From Streptomyces sp. MMG1533 (GTDB lineage Bacteria; Actinomycetota; Actinomycetes; Streptomycetales; Streptomycetaceae), in the NCBI RefSeq assembly GCF_001279775.1, contig NZ_LGDG01000002.1, positions 1 to 64,000 of the forward strand: a DNA stretch of 64,000 nucleotides. The letters run 5' to 3'. Within the stretch, counting starts at the first letter, position 1. Each line of letters begins with the position of its first letter. Below, one piece after another: positions 1 through 8,850 of the stretch. The notes under the pieces are model-generated. The model worked only from the letters and a program-made list of their open reading frames with translations. It searched no databases and was not told the origin of the DNA. The position numbers and the translations under genes are program-made.

Positions 1-285
1 CTCTCCCAGCCCGCCAAGGAACTACTGGCGGAGAAGGGATACGACCCCGTGCTCGGCGCGCGGCCGCTGCGCCGCACCATCCAGCGCGAGATCGAGGACT
101 CCCTCTCCGAGAAGATCCTCTTCGGCGAGCTGCGTCCGGGTCACATCGTGGTCGTGGACACCGAGGGCGAGGGCGAGACCAAGACCTTCACCTTCAGGGG
201 CGAGGAGAAGTCGGCACTGCCGGACGTCCCGCCGATCGAGCAGGCGGCCGGTGGCGAAAGGCCGGGATCGGGCTCGGAGTTCTGA
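1..285 (+). CDS. clpC: ClpC ATPase, C-terminal end (partial)
   Basis: The window opens inside this gene; only the last 94 residues are visible, ending at the TGA at 283-285. The piece reads KELLAEKGYDPVLGARPLRR, the sensor-2 and C-terminal small domain of the second AAA+ module of Clp/Hsp100 unfoldases, followed by an acidic, charged tail ending in GSEF. ClpC is the hexameric unfoldase that feeds substrates to ClpP in the cytoplasm. The low-complexity tail is typical of actinobacterial ClpC rather than ClpB. No clear terminator hairpin follows. The family call is firm; ClpC against another Clp ATPase is inferred from the tail. Confidence 0.9.
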   Translation, partial: LSQPAKELLAEKGYDPVLGARPLRRTIQREIEDSLSEKILFGELRPGHIVVVDTEGEGETKTFTFRGEEKSALPDVPPIEQAAGGERPGSGSEF

Positions 286-419
286 GCGCCTGTCGACCTT
301 GAGCAAGCCGGCTCTTCCTCCGCCGCCGCGGACCTCAAGTACATCTTGTGGCCCCCGGCGGTCCGGCGCGTATCCGGCGCGAGTCCGGCGCGAGTCGGAC
401 TCTCCGTCCAGCGGCAAGG

Positions 420-1238
420 TCAACGTTCGCTGTCGCGCGGGGTGACGTGGAACTCGAAGGGAACAGTCCCGGGGTCCAGTGCGGTCACTCCGCCGTCCAC
501 GGTGAGGACAGCGCCGTTGACGAAGGACGCAGCCGGCGACAACAGCCAGGAGATGGCCTCGGCGACCTCACGAGGGTCCCCGGGGCGGCGTGCCGGCAGC
601 AGCCGGGTGACTTCCTCGTATGCTTCGTCGACCTCGCCGCAGGCCAATTCGGCGTCCTCTGCGAACCGGGCCATGCGGCGGTCGGCCATCTCCGTGCGTA
701 CCCAACTGGGGCAAACGGTGTTGGCTCGCAAGCCCTGCGGCCCGTAGTCCACACACAGTGACCGGCACAACTGCAGCAATGCCGCCTTGGAGGTGGCGTA
801 GGCGGCATTGCCCACCCCGTTGCGCAGAGCGGAAACCGAAGAAACTGCGACGACGGAGCCCCGGGCCCGAAGCAGGTGCGGCAATGCCGCACGCATCAAA
901 AGGAAAGGGCCGGTGAGATTGGTACGGAGCACCAACTCCCAGTCCTCATCGGACAGTTCCCCGACACCCCCACTGCGTCCCACCCCCGCATTGACAACCA
1001 ATCCATCGAGTCGGCCGAATCGCGCGACGGCAGTTTCGACGAGGCGGAGAACAGCGTCCGGGTCGACGGTGTCAGCCGGACAAGCCAGAGCCCCGGTTTC
1101 CTGGGCGATGCGGTGCAACGGCTCCGGTCGTCGACCGGAGATGACAACGTCGTGCCCACTCGCCTGGAGCAGCCGTACAGTCGCCGCACCAATTCCCGTT
1201 CCTCCCCCGGTCACGACCACAACACGCTGATCCGTCAT
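420..1238 (-). CDS. SDR family NAD(P)-dependent oxidoreductase
   Basis: A complete classical short-chain dehydrogenase of 272 residues. It has the Rossmann glycine motif TGGGTGIG (10-17), NAG (83-85), the serine of the AVSSVS segment (about 134) and the catalytic pair YATSK (Tyr147, Lys151). A Rossmann fold with these residues reduces or oxidises an alcohol/carbonyl with NAD(P)H. The Arg-rich turn SGRR after the second strand suggests NADP preference (inference). The C-terminus (AVLTVDGGVTALDPG) matches the family's substrate-loop end. The substrate cannot be told. It stands alone on the minus strand next to a decayed transposase. Confidence 0.88.
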   Translation of the reverse strand: MTDQRVVVVTGGGTGIGAATVRLLQASGHDVVISGRRPEPLHRIAQETGALACPADTVDPDAVLRLVETAVARFGRLDGLVVNAGVGRSGGVGELSDEDWELVLRTNLTGPFLLMRAALPHLLRARGSVVAVSSVSALRNGVGNAAYATSKAALLQLCRSLCVDYGPQGLRANTVCPSWVRTEMADRRMARFAEDAELACGEVDEAYEEVTRLLPARRPGDPREVAEAISWLLSPAASFVNGAVLTVDGGVTALDPGTVPFEFHVTPRDSER

Positions 1239-1275
1239 GTGCGTTCGCCCTCCTGTTGCCGCCAGCTCGGGTCAG

Positions 1276-1829
1276 GCGATCTTAGGCGGCAGCGGCCCAG
1301 CCAATTCATTCCATTTGGCGAGTTTTCGGTACTGATCAAGGTGCCGCAAATGCCGACGAAGGCGAGGAAGTGTTCGGGCTTGCGCTCGGGGCGGCGGTGA
1401 AGTCTGCGGCAGCCGGAGAGCCGGGCGATGCCGCGTTCGACAATCCAGCGGTGTCGGCCCAGTGGTCGGGAGTCCCCGATGCCGCGGCGGGCCATCCGGT
1501 GCCGGATGCCGCGCGCGAGGAGCCATCGGCGCCGGTGACGACAGTCGTAGGCCTGGTCGGCGTGGAGTTTGGGCGGGCGGCGCCGGCGGGGCGGCGCCGG
1601 GATCGGATGGGCGGGATCCCGCGGATCAGTGCTTCCAGAGCCTGACTGCCGTGGAGGTTGGCGGCCGAGATCCCCGGCGAGATCGGGAGACCGTTCCGGT
1701 CGACGACCAGGCGGATCTTCGATCCGCTCTTGCCCGCGATCGGTCGGATTCTGTCCTGTCACTGCCCCCTTCCAGCTGCCCCCCTTCAAGGGCCCGGACG
1801 CTCACCGAATCGATCGCACACCGCGACCG
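1276..1829 (-). pseudogene. IS5-family transposase remnant
   Basis: Reading the minus strand, transposase segments appear in turn in different frames: IDSVSVRAL, then GKSGSKIRLVVDRNGLP and AALEALIRG-type sequence, then KLHADQAYD, GRHRWIVERGIA and ERKPEHFLAF, then YRKLAKWNELAGPL. These are the conserved C-terminal blocks of IS5-type DDE transposases (the RHRWxVER block carries the catalytic glutamate). At least three frame changes separate them and the N-terminal half is missing. No terminal inverted repeats were recognised. It is a dead fragment that shows past IS activity beside the tRNA hot spot. Confidence 0.82.
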
Positions 1830-2096
1830 GGCAGGTCTCCACGCGCACCGCGTCGCACCGCCAGGATGGCCGCACGACCGGCCGACGGGGCCGGCCGCCC
1901 GGCACGGGCGCCGACCGAGACCGGCACCCGATGCACAGCGCACAGGCGCACATCCCGCTCCGCCGCTGGACCGACAACCGCTAGACTGTCCACGGTGCAC
2001 CGCTCCGGCGGGGCACCCTGTGGATGTCCGGGGCCCCTCGGGGCGGGATCCACCCGGTACGGGCGGATTTTCCAACACGTTTGCCCACACATCCCC
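1830..2096. other. intergenic, no gene seen
   Basis: Nothing codes convincingly between the transposase remnant and the tRNA. The stretch should hold the tRNA promoter, but no clear -35/-10 pair could be singled out. Confidence 0.4.
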
Positions 2097-2172
2097 GCCT
2101 TCGTAGCTCAGGGGATAGAGCACCGCTCTCCTAAAGCGGGTGTCGCAGGTTCGAATCCTGCCGGGGGCACCA
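2097..2172 (+). tRNA. tRNA-Arg (anticodon CCT)
   Basis: A complete 76-nt cloverleaf. The acceptor strand GCCTTCG (2097-2103) pairs with CGGGGGC (2162-2168) with two G-U wobbles. The D arm follows TAGCTC, the anticodon stem CCGCT/AGCGG encloses the loop CTCCTAA with anticodon CCT, the T arm is GCAGG TTCGAAT CCTGC, and discriminator A plus CCA are encoded at 2169-2172. It reads AGG codons. Its 3' half (2128-2170) is the likely integration target in this region, since the same 43 nt recur twice downstream. Confidence 0.96.
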
Positions 2173-2175
2173 GGC

Positions 2176-2210
2176 AAAAGGCCCCGGACCGATCATGGTC
2201 CGGGGCCTTT
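2176..2210 (+). terminator. tRNA terminator hairpin
   Basis: Arms AAAAGGCCCCGGACC and GGTCCGGGGCCTTT around the loop GATCAT, ending in a short T run, 3 nt after the encoded CCA. Very similar hairpins occur at 38612-38644 and 59317-59356. Confidence 0.85.
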
Positions 2211-2227
2211 GACATCTACTTCTGACA

Positions 2228-3160
2228 TCAACGAGGACGGTCACTCACAACCGGCCGCCGCTTGAGCAGCCGATCCATGTGGCTGATCGCCTCGCGCTGA
2301 GTGTCCTGCACGACGTGCGTGTACACGTCCATGGTGATGCTGATCTGACTGTGTCCGAGGATCTCCATCACGACCCGAGGCGCGACTCCGGCAGCCGTGA
2401 GGAGGGTCGCTGTGCCGTGCCGAGCGTCATGCAGCCGGATGACGCGCAGGCCGGCCGACTCAGCGACGCGGGTGAAGGAGCGGTAGACGTTCCGAGGCTC
2501 GACCTGGCGACCGGTGCGGGTAGTGAAGACGTAGCCCGACTCGTGCCACTGCTCCCCCGCCTTTGCCCGAGCCGCCGTCTGCCGCATCCGGTGCCAGCGC
2601 AGTGGGGCAATGCAGAGCGCGGGCAGAGGGACGACGCGACGACGACGGCTCTTGGGATCGTCGTCGTACAGGACACCACGGCGACGCTGGGTCTGTTGGC
2701 GGACGTAGAGAACGCGGTTTTCGAGGTCGAGGTCGGACCAGCGGAGACCGATGATCTCTCCCCGGCGCAGGCCCATGGCGATGGCGAGCACGAAGGCCGC
2801 GTAGAGGGGGTCTTTGCGGGACGCGGCGAGGAAGTCGAGCGTCTCGTCCAGGCTCCAGGGCATCAGCTCCCGGTTGTCCGTACGGGGCGGCTCGACGAGC
2901 TTGGCGACATTGCGCGCGATCAGCTCCTCTCGGCAGGCGGATGACAGAGCGGAACGCAGAACGCGGTGCGATTCCTTGGCTGTTGCCGCAGTGCTCTCCT
3001 TCTCCAAGCGAACGAGGAAGCGGCGCACGTCGGCGACGCCGAGAGATTCGAGCCGCTTGGCACCGAGCAGAGGCACCAGGTAGAGCCGGACGTGCGACTC
3101 GTACTTGTCGTACGTGCTGAGCTTCCGCCGAGGCTTGATCGGCGGGGGCGCCGTTCGCGA
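2228..3160 (-). pseudogene. int: tyrosine integrase, N-terminally truncated
   Basis: A phage-type site-specific recombinase running toward the tRNA, its stop only 55 nt from the tRNA end. The catalytic domain is whole: first Arg in GLRRGEIIGLRWSDL, the Lys in the DDDPKSRRRR beta-turn, the HDARH box (His-x-x-Arg), LGHSQI (third His) and the nucleophile Tyr in DVYTHV. The core-binding part KYESHVRLYLVPLLG is present, but upstream the open frame loses recognisable homology (about 3160) and no arm-binding N-terminus is seen. The first usable start is an internal GTG at 3076. The expected role is integration at the tRNA-Arg 3' end. It is probably inactive as it stands (inference). Confidence 0.85.
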
Positions 3161-3189
3161 GTACCGGCCGTTTGTGGTGTGCGCGGGGA

Positions 3190-3244
3190 GCTCCCATCCC
3201 GTCTGCCGTCGACCCAGGCAGAGCCGAGCAGACGGGATGGGAGC
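3190..3244. repeat. 17-bp perfect inverted repeat
   Basis: Arms at 3190-3206 (GCTCCCATCCCGTCTGC) and 3228-3244 match exactly as reverse complements around a 21-nt loop. It lies between the 5' edge of the truncated integrase and the end of the multicopper oxidase gene, so it could be a hairpin terminator for sequence reading in from either side or a relic of an element end. No T run follows. Confidence 0.7.
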
Positions 3245-3370
3245 CAGGGTGAGTGGTGGGTGAGGCTGAGTGGCTATCGGACCCGTCTTGGTCTGGAGGG
3301 GTCACAACCAGAGGATCGGACCGCGCCCGTGGTGGCCTGACTGCTGTGACCGACCACGGGCGCCGACCTG

Positions 3371-5374
3371 TCAGTGGTCGTTCTTGCGCCTGCCTCCGAT
3401 TTGGTACGGCCGCATCATCTCGTTGTCCTCGTGCTCGACGATGTGGCAGTGCCAGACGAAGCGACCGGGGTGGTCGAACCGGGCCTTCACCCGGGTGATT
3501 TCTCCCGGATAGGCGATCACGGTGTCCTTGAAGCCACGCTCCCAGCTCTCCGGTGGAATGGGTGACCCGTTAAACGGTTGCCGGTTCACCACCTCGAACG
3601 CCACCTCGTGGATGTGGATCGGGTGGGCGTCAACAGTGAAGTTGTGCAGCTCCCATGTTTCGGTTGCGTTCAGCCTTGGGTTCTCCGTCACCGGGTCGGC
3701 CCAGCCGAGCAACACCGGATTGCCGGCGGAGTCGACCGTCCCGAGCAAGTTCTGGACCGGCGTTCCAGGTGGCACCAGGGGACTGCTGGAGTTCGCCTCG
3801 TTGAGGGAGAGTCGACGGGTGACGCTCGCCGAGCCGAGTGGCCTGATCCTGGGCAGCCTGAGCCGATCCGGCGGGACGCTGGTGTCCTTGCTCGCCAGCG
3901 GGCCGACCACGAATTTCATCACCTGCCCCGTGGTGGCCGGATCTGCCACGGGGAAGTCCACGCCTGGTTCGCCCCGGCCGAAGGGCTCGTCCGCGCCCTC
4001 GTTGATGAGGTACAGCTCGGTGCCTTCCGGGATCTCGGTGAAGTCGACGATGACGTCGGCCCGCTCCGCGTTGGCCAACAGCAGCCGCTCCAACTGCACC
4101 GGTGCGGGCAGGAACCCGCCTTCGTTGCCGATCTGCCAGAACGGTACGGCGGACTGTGTCGGCCGGGCGGTCGGACTGTCCGCGATCTTCAGGATGAGGA
4201 ACCGGGCATTGCATCCGTTGAGGAAGCGCAGCCTGTAGCGGCGCGGTTCGACCTCGAGCTTTGGCCATGTCCGGCCGTTGACCACGATTGTGTTGGCGAA
4301 GAATTCGGGGTTCCAGATGGGGGACACATCGGTGGTAGGAATGTACGGACCCGCGAACCCGTCGAAGAATTCCCGGCTCGTGGGGTAGAACAGTGAGCCG
4401 TCTGAGTTGAACGAGCGGTCCTGAATGGCCAGGGGGATCTCGTGGTATCGGGTGCCCGGCGGATCGCCGAAGGCGGGCGCCGGTCCGGGCAGAGCCCCCT
4501 TGGGCAGGTCGCAGTCGCCGCCGCGCAGCAGATAGAACCCGGCGGGCCCGGCGTAGACGTTGAGCCGGGTCAGACCCAAGGAGTGATCGTGGAACCAGAG
4601 GGTCGCCGCCCGCTGGTCGTTGGCATACTGGAAGGTCGCGGTACCCGGGTCCCACTTCAGGCCGTGCGCATCGGCGAACTTCTCCCGGAACTCGTTGTAG
4701 AACGAGCCCACGGTAGCGAATCCAGGAGGAATGTTGTTCGCGCGTGGCAGGTACCACGCTTCGGTGTAGCCGTCGCTCTCCTCGGTGGAATGCCCACCGT
4801 GCAGGTGAGTGACGATCGGCACGGGGCCGGTATACGGACCCGGCGTCGATGTGAACGTCGGCCGGGAATCGCGCCCGGCCTTGCCGCCCGGCGGGTTCGC
4901 CCAGTGCAGGGTGGGGTCGACCGCCAGCAAGTGCGGGAGGAAACGGCCCTGGCTGTCGACGAGATCGTTCACCCAGGTGACCCGGACAGGCCGGTCGACC
5001 CTGGCCTCGATGGTGAACGACGGGTAGTTGAACGTGTCGTCGTCCCCGAGCGAGCCGTATCCCCACACAGTGGTGGACGGCAGAGTAGGCGGCAATACCT
5101 GCTGGCTGAACTGCCGGACGCCGATGACGTACGTGTCGATGCCGTGCCGCTGCGGGTGGCGAGCCTTCGGCATCACCGGCGGGATCACCAAGGTGGTGAC
5201 GTATTTCGGGATGGTCGTGGGGTCCAGGGTGGGGACTGGGAATTTGGCGGCAGACCCGATCCCCGGGGCCACCGCGGTCCCGTGTGGGAGTGCCACCGCC
5301 CCGTTGAGTCCTGGAAGGACCAGGGCCGCCCCACCAACGGCCCCGGCTACGAGCACGTCTCTTCGTGCGATCAT
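3371..5374 (-). CDS. multicopper oxidase, twin-arginine exported
   Basis: 667 residues from the ATG at 5374, chosen because AGAAGGCGAG lies at good spacing and the protein then begins MIARRDVLVAG, a twin-arginine signal with a hydrophobic core. An upstream in-frame ATG at 5410 has no usable spacer. All four copper-binding boxes are present: HLHGGH (190-195), WFHDH (His262, His264), HPIHIH (584-589) and HCHIVEH with Met at 653/654. This gives a type-1 site plus the trinuclear T2/T3 site, so an oxygen-reducing oxidase outside the membrane. The length and layout resemble the bilirubin oxidase/CotA-like branch (inference); the substrate is unknown. It sits alone between integrase and att-like repeats, as island cargo. 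Confidence 0.9.
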   Translation of the reverse strand: MIARRDVLVAGAVGGAALVLPGLNGAVALPHGTAVAPGIGSAAKFPVPTLDPTTIPKYVTTLVIPPVMPKARHPQRHGIDTYVIGVRQFSQQVLPPTLPSTTVWGYGSLGDDDTFNYPSFTIEARVDRPVRVTWVNDLVDSQGRFLPHLLAVDPTLHWANPPGGKAGRDSRPTFTSTPGPYTGPVPIVTHLHGGHSTEESDGYTEAWYLPRANNIPPGFATVGSFYNEFREKFADAHGLKWDPGTATFQYANDQRAATLWFHDHSLGLTRLNVYAGPAGFYLLRGGDCDLPKGALPGPAPAFGDPPGTRYHEIPLAIQDRSFNSDGSLFYPTSREFFDGFAGPYIPTTDVSPIWNPEFFANTIVVNGRTWPKLEVEPRRYRLRFLNGCNARFLILKIADSPTARPTQSAVPFWQIGNEGGFLPAPVQLERLLLANAERADVIVDFTEIPEGTELYLINEGADEPFGRGEPGVDFPVADPATTGQVMKFVVGPLASKDTSVPPDRLRLPRIRPLGSASVTRRLSLNEANSSSPLVPPGTPVQNLLGTVDSAGNPVLLGWADPVTENPRLNATETWELHNFTVDAHPIHIHEVAFEVVNRQPFNGSPIPPESWERGFKDTVIAYPGEITRVKARFDHPGRFVWHCHIVEHEDNEMMRPYQIGGRRKNDH

Positions 5375-5410
5375 TTCTCTCGCCTTCTGCCGCCCGAGGG
5401 CGTCGATCAT

Positions 5411-5780
5411 TTCCTCACCGGATGTTAAGATGCATGTACAGTGAGTAATTGAACGATGCCCAGCGTGTCGTCAGGTTGTCGGGACCGGGCGACGTGCGGT
5501 CTGCAATCGGCGCAGTGATGGCGCAGTGATGGCCAAAATTCGTTAGCTGCAAATGGCCGCGTCCCGCGATCGGGACAGCCGACGGGTTATGAATCCCAGG
5601 GCCCTCAGGTTCGGTGCGCCTGATCGCGTTAGGGACGAAGGAGTCGTGCCAGACGCGTGCCAGGTCGTGCGGGGAACCACGGGGAACACCGGGTACCGAA
5701 TCGACTCACACCAAGGCCCAACACCTCTTAGCCGCAGGTCAGTAAGGCAACTAGAGTCGGAGCACACGAGCTTCCCAAGC
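5411..5780. other. intergenic, no gene seen
   Basis: This 370-bp stretch is less GC-rich than its surroundings and presumably carries the multicopper oxidase promoter near 5411-5460. The short open frames lack a ribosome site and family features. Confidence 0.4.
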
Positions 5781-6257
5781 TCAGGGCGCAGCACCGTCGT
5801 CACTGACGCGCAGGTCTTCTCGCATTCGCGCCCGAAGCACAGCAAGGGCATCGTCATAAGTTCGGCGCCCCTCCAGGTACACGGGATCAGTGACCAACAC
5901 CCCCTCCATCACCCGATCTCGGAGGTCGCGCAGACGGCGGAAAGCGTCCTCCGAGGCCTCTACGACACGCCTGGGCGCACTGATGGTCATCTGGTACCTC
6001 AGTCCGATGCACGGCCCGAACGCTTCGCGAGCCATGGTGCGGCGCGTCGAGGGTGCCATGTCTGGGTCCCGCGCCATATTGCCGCAGGCGTGACGGGCCT
6101 CGGACAGGCCGGCCAGGTAGTCCCCGTACAGGGTGCGACGCGCTTGCGTCTCGCGTTCCAAGCGCTCCCGTTTCCACCGCTGACGGTCCAGAAGCATGGC
6201 GGACCCTGTCGCGATCGCGGCGCCAACTATGGTGCTGATTAAGGTGATCCATTGCAC
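5781..6257 (-). CDS. membrane-anchored hypothetical protein
   Basis: 158 residues if started at the GTG at 6257; a longer in-frame extension to 6431 adds only low-complexity sequence and the ribosome site is weak either way. The protein starts with one hydrophobic segment (ITLISTIVGAAIATGSAMLL), then a strongly charged helix rich in Arg/Glu (DRQRWKRERLERETQARR), and a helical cytoplasmic body. This is the pattern of single-pass proteins with a coiled-coil body common on actinobacterial islands. No catalytic motif is visible, and I do not recognise a named family. Its base composition is lower in GC than the neighbours, consistent with acquired DNA. Confidence 0.6.
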   Translation of the reverse strand: MQWITLISTIVGAAIATGSAMLLDRQRWKRERLERETQARRTLYGDYLAGLSEARHACGNMARDPDMAPSTRRTMAREAFGPCIGLRYQMTISAPRRVVEASEDAFRRLRDLRDRVMEGVLVTDPVYLEGRRTYDDALAVLRARMREDLRVSDDGAAP

Positions 6258-6448
6258 GGACCGACCGTAGCCACTGCTACGAAGCCCGTCGGCCCCGCAC
6301 CGCAACCGCACCAGATCGGGCAGGAAACAGCGGGGAACCACGGTGAAAGCAGTCGAGCCCGAAGAAGCCACAGCCCAGCCGTTCGCCCAGGTCAGCACCC
6401 GAACCAGCCGCAAATGATCGCAGCTTCCCAAGCTGATGGCCCGACAGC

Positions 6449-6715
6449 TCAGTACGGCCGTGGAATCTCGTGCTCGCTCAACACTGCCTCGTACCGCGCC
6501 AGCAGAGCATCCAGGTTCGCCAGAAGAAGGCCGGCGGAGTCCCGAGCTTCATCCATGTCGCCTCGCTCGCATGCCTCCACCACCTCGGCCACGTCGCTGC
6601 GGAGGATGTGAAGAGAGTCGCCCTGCACCAGGACCCCGGGGAACCGTCGGCCGGGCAAGCGAACCACGGCGTCGTTGCCACCATCTGTGAACAGCTCGGC
6701 CTCAATACGCTCCAT
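6449..6715 (-). CDS. small DUF6959-like protein
   Basis: 88 residues from the ATG at 6715 (MERIEAELFTDGGNDAVVRL). The upstream in-frame extension only translates the att repeat and is not protein. The text VRLPGRRFPGVLVQGD followed by a helical stretch and the ending RPY matches a small Streptomyces family I recall as DUF6959. No function is known. It is cytoplasmic by composition, with no signal or membrane segment. It lies just inside the second att-like repeat, so it is island cargo. Confidence 0.65.
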   Translation of the reverse strand: MERIEAELFTDGGNDAVVRLPGRRFPGVLVQGDSLHILRSDVAEVVEACERGDMDEARDSAGLLLANLDALLARYEAVLSEHEIPRPY

Positions 6716-6836
6716 CGGACCATCCAACCTGACATCACCAGCTGACATCAACGACGGTGCACACAGACAGACTTGAGCGACCGAAGGCACAGGGCGCACG
6801 AGTGGGTCAAGGCTCCAGGGCGGCCGACGGATCGAA

Positions 6837-6879
6837 CTCCTAAAGCGGGTGTCGCAGGTTCGAATCCGGCCGGGGGCAC
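6837..6879 (+). repeat. attachment-site copy 2 (tRNA-Arg 3' end)
   Basis: 43 nt identical to tRNA positions 2128-2170 except one base (ATCCGGCC instead of ATCCTGCC). The 5' half of the tRNA and the CCA are absent, so it is not a gene. It is the kind of partial tRNA copy left by tRNA-targeting integrases at an element boundary. The right flank (6880-7105) is repeated after copy 3. Confidence 0.85.
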
Positions 6880-7105
6880 AGCGCATTACCGCTCTGACCT
6901 GTGGTTTATCCCCCAGGGAGGGCTCCTACTCGGCCTCGGACTCCTCGTCCGGGGCCGTTTGCGTGAGCGGTGCGTGAGCGGTGCGTGAGCGGACGGGGAG
7001 TTGATCTCCCGGATATCGCCCGACGGATCAGCATCATCCAGCACGGGCTCTTGCGCCTTGCCGGGCTCGGGCGCCGCTGCGGAAGCGGTGTTCTCGCGCT
7101 CTCGC
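6880..7105. repeat. att-flanking repeat, copy A
   Basis: This stretch resembles 10888-11115. Shared blocks include CTCGGCCTCGGACTC, GGCCGTTTGCGTGAGCGG, CGGATCAGC...CATCC...GCACGG and GCGGTGTTC. The minus strand of the better-kept copy is open and could be the C-terminal tail of an element protein that ended at the att site (inference). Confidence 0.7.
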
Positions 7106-7167
7106 CGACAGGTCAGGCTGCCTGACGCGAGCGAGGGCGCGTCGAGTATCGGTCGGGCGGGCATCGG

Positions 7168-8754
7168 TCACTGACGGCTGAGCGCGCGGGATACTCCGGC
7201 CGTGACCGTGGTGGCCAGGATCCAGCCGGCCGCGATCAGCCCATAGGCCAGCCATTGCCCACTGCCGCGTGGTGCGAAGGCGCCTTCCTGCCCGAACGTG
7301 ATGATCGGCACCAGCAGATCAAGGGTGTAGAAGACGGCGTTGAAATCCGGAGCCTTGCCGGCTTCGAGCGCGGCGGGGGGATGCAGGCCGAAGAACAGTG
7401 CGCCGCAGAAGAGCAGAGCCATCAGCCATAGACCTGCGCGGAGAGGCCGGTAGCCGTAGCCGACGGCTACGTCCTGGACGTGACCCCAGGCGCGGGTGTG
7501 CGTGGAGAGGGTGGTGCGGCGGTGGCGTTGTTTGGCGAGGAGCACCGTACGCGCTTCGTCCTCGTGCCCCAGCCTCCGGTAAGCCGCTGCGAGTTGCTCG
7601 TACGGCTGTGGGAGGTAGCCGCCGCTGGTGCGCCGGATCCACCGGACCCGCTCGACCGCCGGCAGGCGGAACGCGAGGGCGTCGTACATCGCCTCGGCCA
7701 GCCGGAGGTCGGCGGGCCAGGTGTCGGGGGCGTCGTACAGCGTCCCCAGCTGGGCGTTGCGTGCGTCCACCACGCCGTCGATCGGCCGCTGGGTGCGCAG
7801 GTCGGTCTCCCGGGTCTGGATCGCGCGCAGGGACAGGGCGGTGCCGCCGGCGTGGGTCAGTCTGGCGTCACGGAAGCTGAGTTCCGTACCGACACGCGTG
7901 CCGTCGAGCTGGATGCCCCCGTCGACGGTGAGACCACGGCCGAGGTCGAAGTTACGGCTGACCGTGACGTCGACCGCTTCCAGGGCGATGTCGCCGGGGT
8001 TGCTCAGCCGGGCCCCGCAGAAGCCGATGGCTGCCCCGACCGTGGCACCGGAGAGGATGATCCGCCCCTCGGCGCTGAACCCCGGGTGGAAGGTGAAGTC
8101 CTCGGTGATCTGGACGTGATAGGCGTCCAGGGCGTGACCGCCGGGGTTGCGCAGCGAAGCGCCTTCCAGATCGAACTCGCCGTCCATGGACGCACCGGAC
8201 AGCCGGAAGCGCCCTTCAACAGCCAGGTTGGTGCACAGCACGTCCCCGTCCACCGTGGCGTGGACGGCGGATATCGCCTCGCCGTCGGGAAACGTGATCA
8301 CAGCGTCACGCAGGTCCAGATCACCGTTGATCTGGGTGCGGGTGAGCACGAGGGGTCCTGTCATGCGGCAGCGGGAGAGCACCAGCCGGGCATCAATCTG
8401 CGCCGTGTCGGCAACGAGGCCGGGCAGACCGCAGCCGGTCATGACCAACTCGCGGGTCCGGGCGCCCTGCAACAGGGGTGCTTCGTCGAAGCGGCAGTCG
8501 GTCAGGACGACGGGCACGGAGATCTCGGTGAACCGGAGATCCAGACGGCCTGTGATACGTGCACCGGTCAGGCGCAGTGCGGGGCGGTCACCCGGAGAGT
8601 GATCAGCGCCGGCGCCCAGCAGCAGCGCAGCGACGACGTCGGCCCGTACCACCGCTTCGGCCGATGCCGGGTCGTCAAGGACGTCGACGGTGCGTCCTTG
8701 GGGGAAGGAGTCCCACAACCGCCGTTCGGGAGCATTGAGTTCGTCGAGGCGCAC
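7168..8754 (-). CDS. beta-helix-like membrane protein
   Basis: 528 residues. Residues about 55-340 form many short repeats of the type LxLSGAxxxGxFDLxGA and GRLDLRFTEI, the spacing of pentapeptide or right-handed beta-helix proteins. After a helical segment, the C-terminus (about 420-528) has two to three membrane spans (GLWLMALLFCGALFFGL, LDLLVPIITFG, YGLIAAGWILATTVTAG). Relatives in Streptomyces are often labelled membrane-associated oxidoreductase, but no nucleotide- or metal-binding motif is seen, so that label is not supported here. A broken copy of its C-terminal half lies at 25376-25720. Confidence 0.75.
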   Translation of the reverse strand: MRLDELNAPERRLWDSFPQGRTVDVLDDPASAEAVVRADVVAALLLGAGADHSPGDRPALRLTGARITGRLDLRFTEISVPVVLTDCRFDEAPLLQGARTRELVMTGCGLPGLVADTAQIDARLVLSRCRMTGPLVLTRTQINGDLDLRDAVITFPDGEAISAVHATVDGDVLCTNLAVEGRFRLSGASMDGEFDLEGASLRNPGGHALDAYHVQITEDFTFHPGFSAEGRIILSGATVGAAIGFCGARLSNPGDIALEAVDVTVSRNFDLGRGLTVDGGIQLDGTRVGTELSFRDARLTHAGGTALSLRAIQTRETDLRTQRPIDGVVDARNAQLGTLYDAPDTWPADLRLAEAMYDALAFRLPAVERVRWIRRTSGGYLPQPYEQLAAAYRRLGHEDEARTVLLAKQRHRRTTLSTHTRAWGHVQDVAVGYGYRPLRAGLWLMALLFCGALFFGLHPPAALEAGKAPDFNAVFYTLDLLVPIITFGQEGAFAPRGSGQWLAYGLIAAGWILATTVTAGVSRALSRQ

Positions 8755-8850
8755 GGTTGACGATCTTCCTGGTACGACGACGTATCGGACAAGCCCATTC
8801 GAAGTGCCGGGACGGTGAGGCGTGAGGCAGTGGACGGACGGGGAGAGCCG

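Noticed and set aside
1276..1829. An active IS5 element
   Set aside because: Several frame changes, missing N-terminal half and no visible terminal inverted repeats.
5543..5857. A 104-residue minus-strand protein
   Set aside because: Overlaps the end of the better-supported 5781-6257 gene, has no ribosome site and no recognisable pattern.
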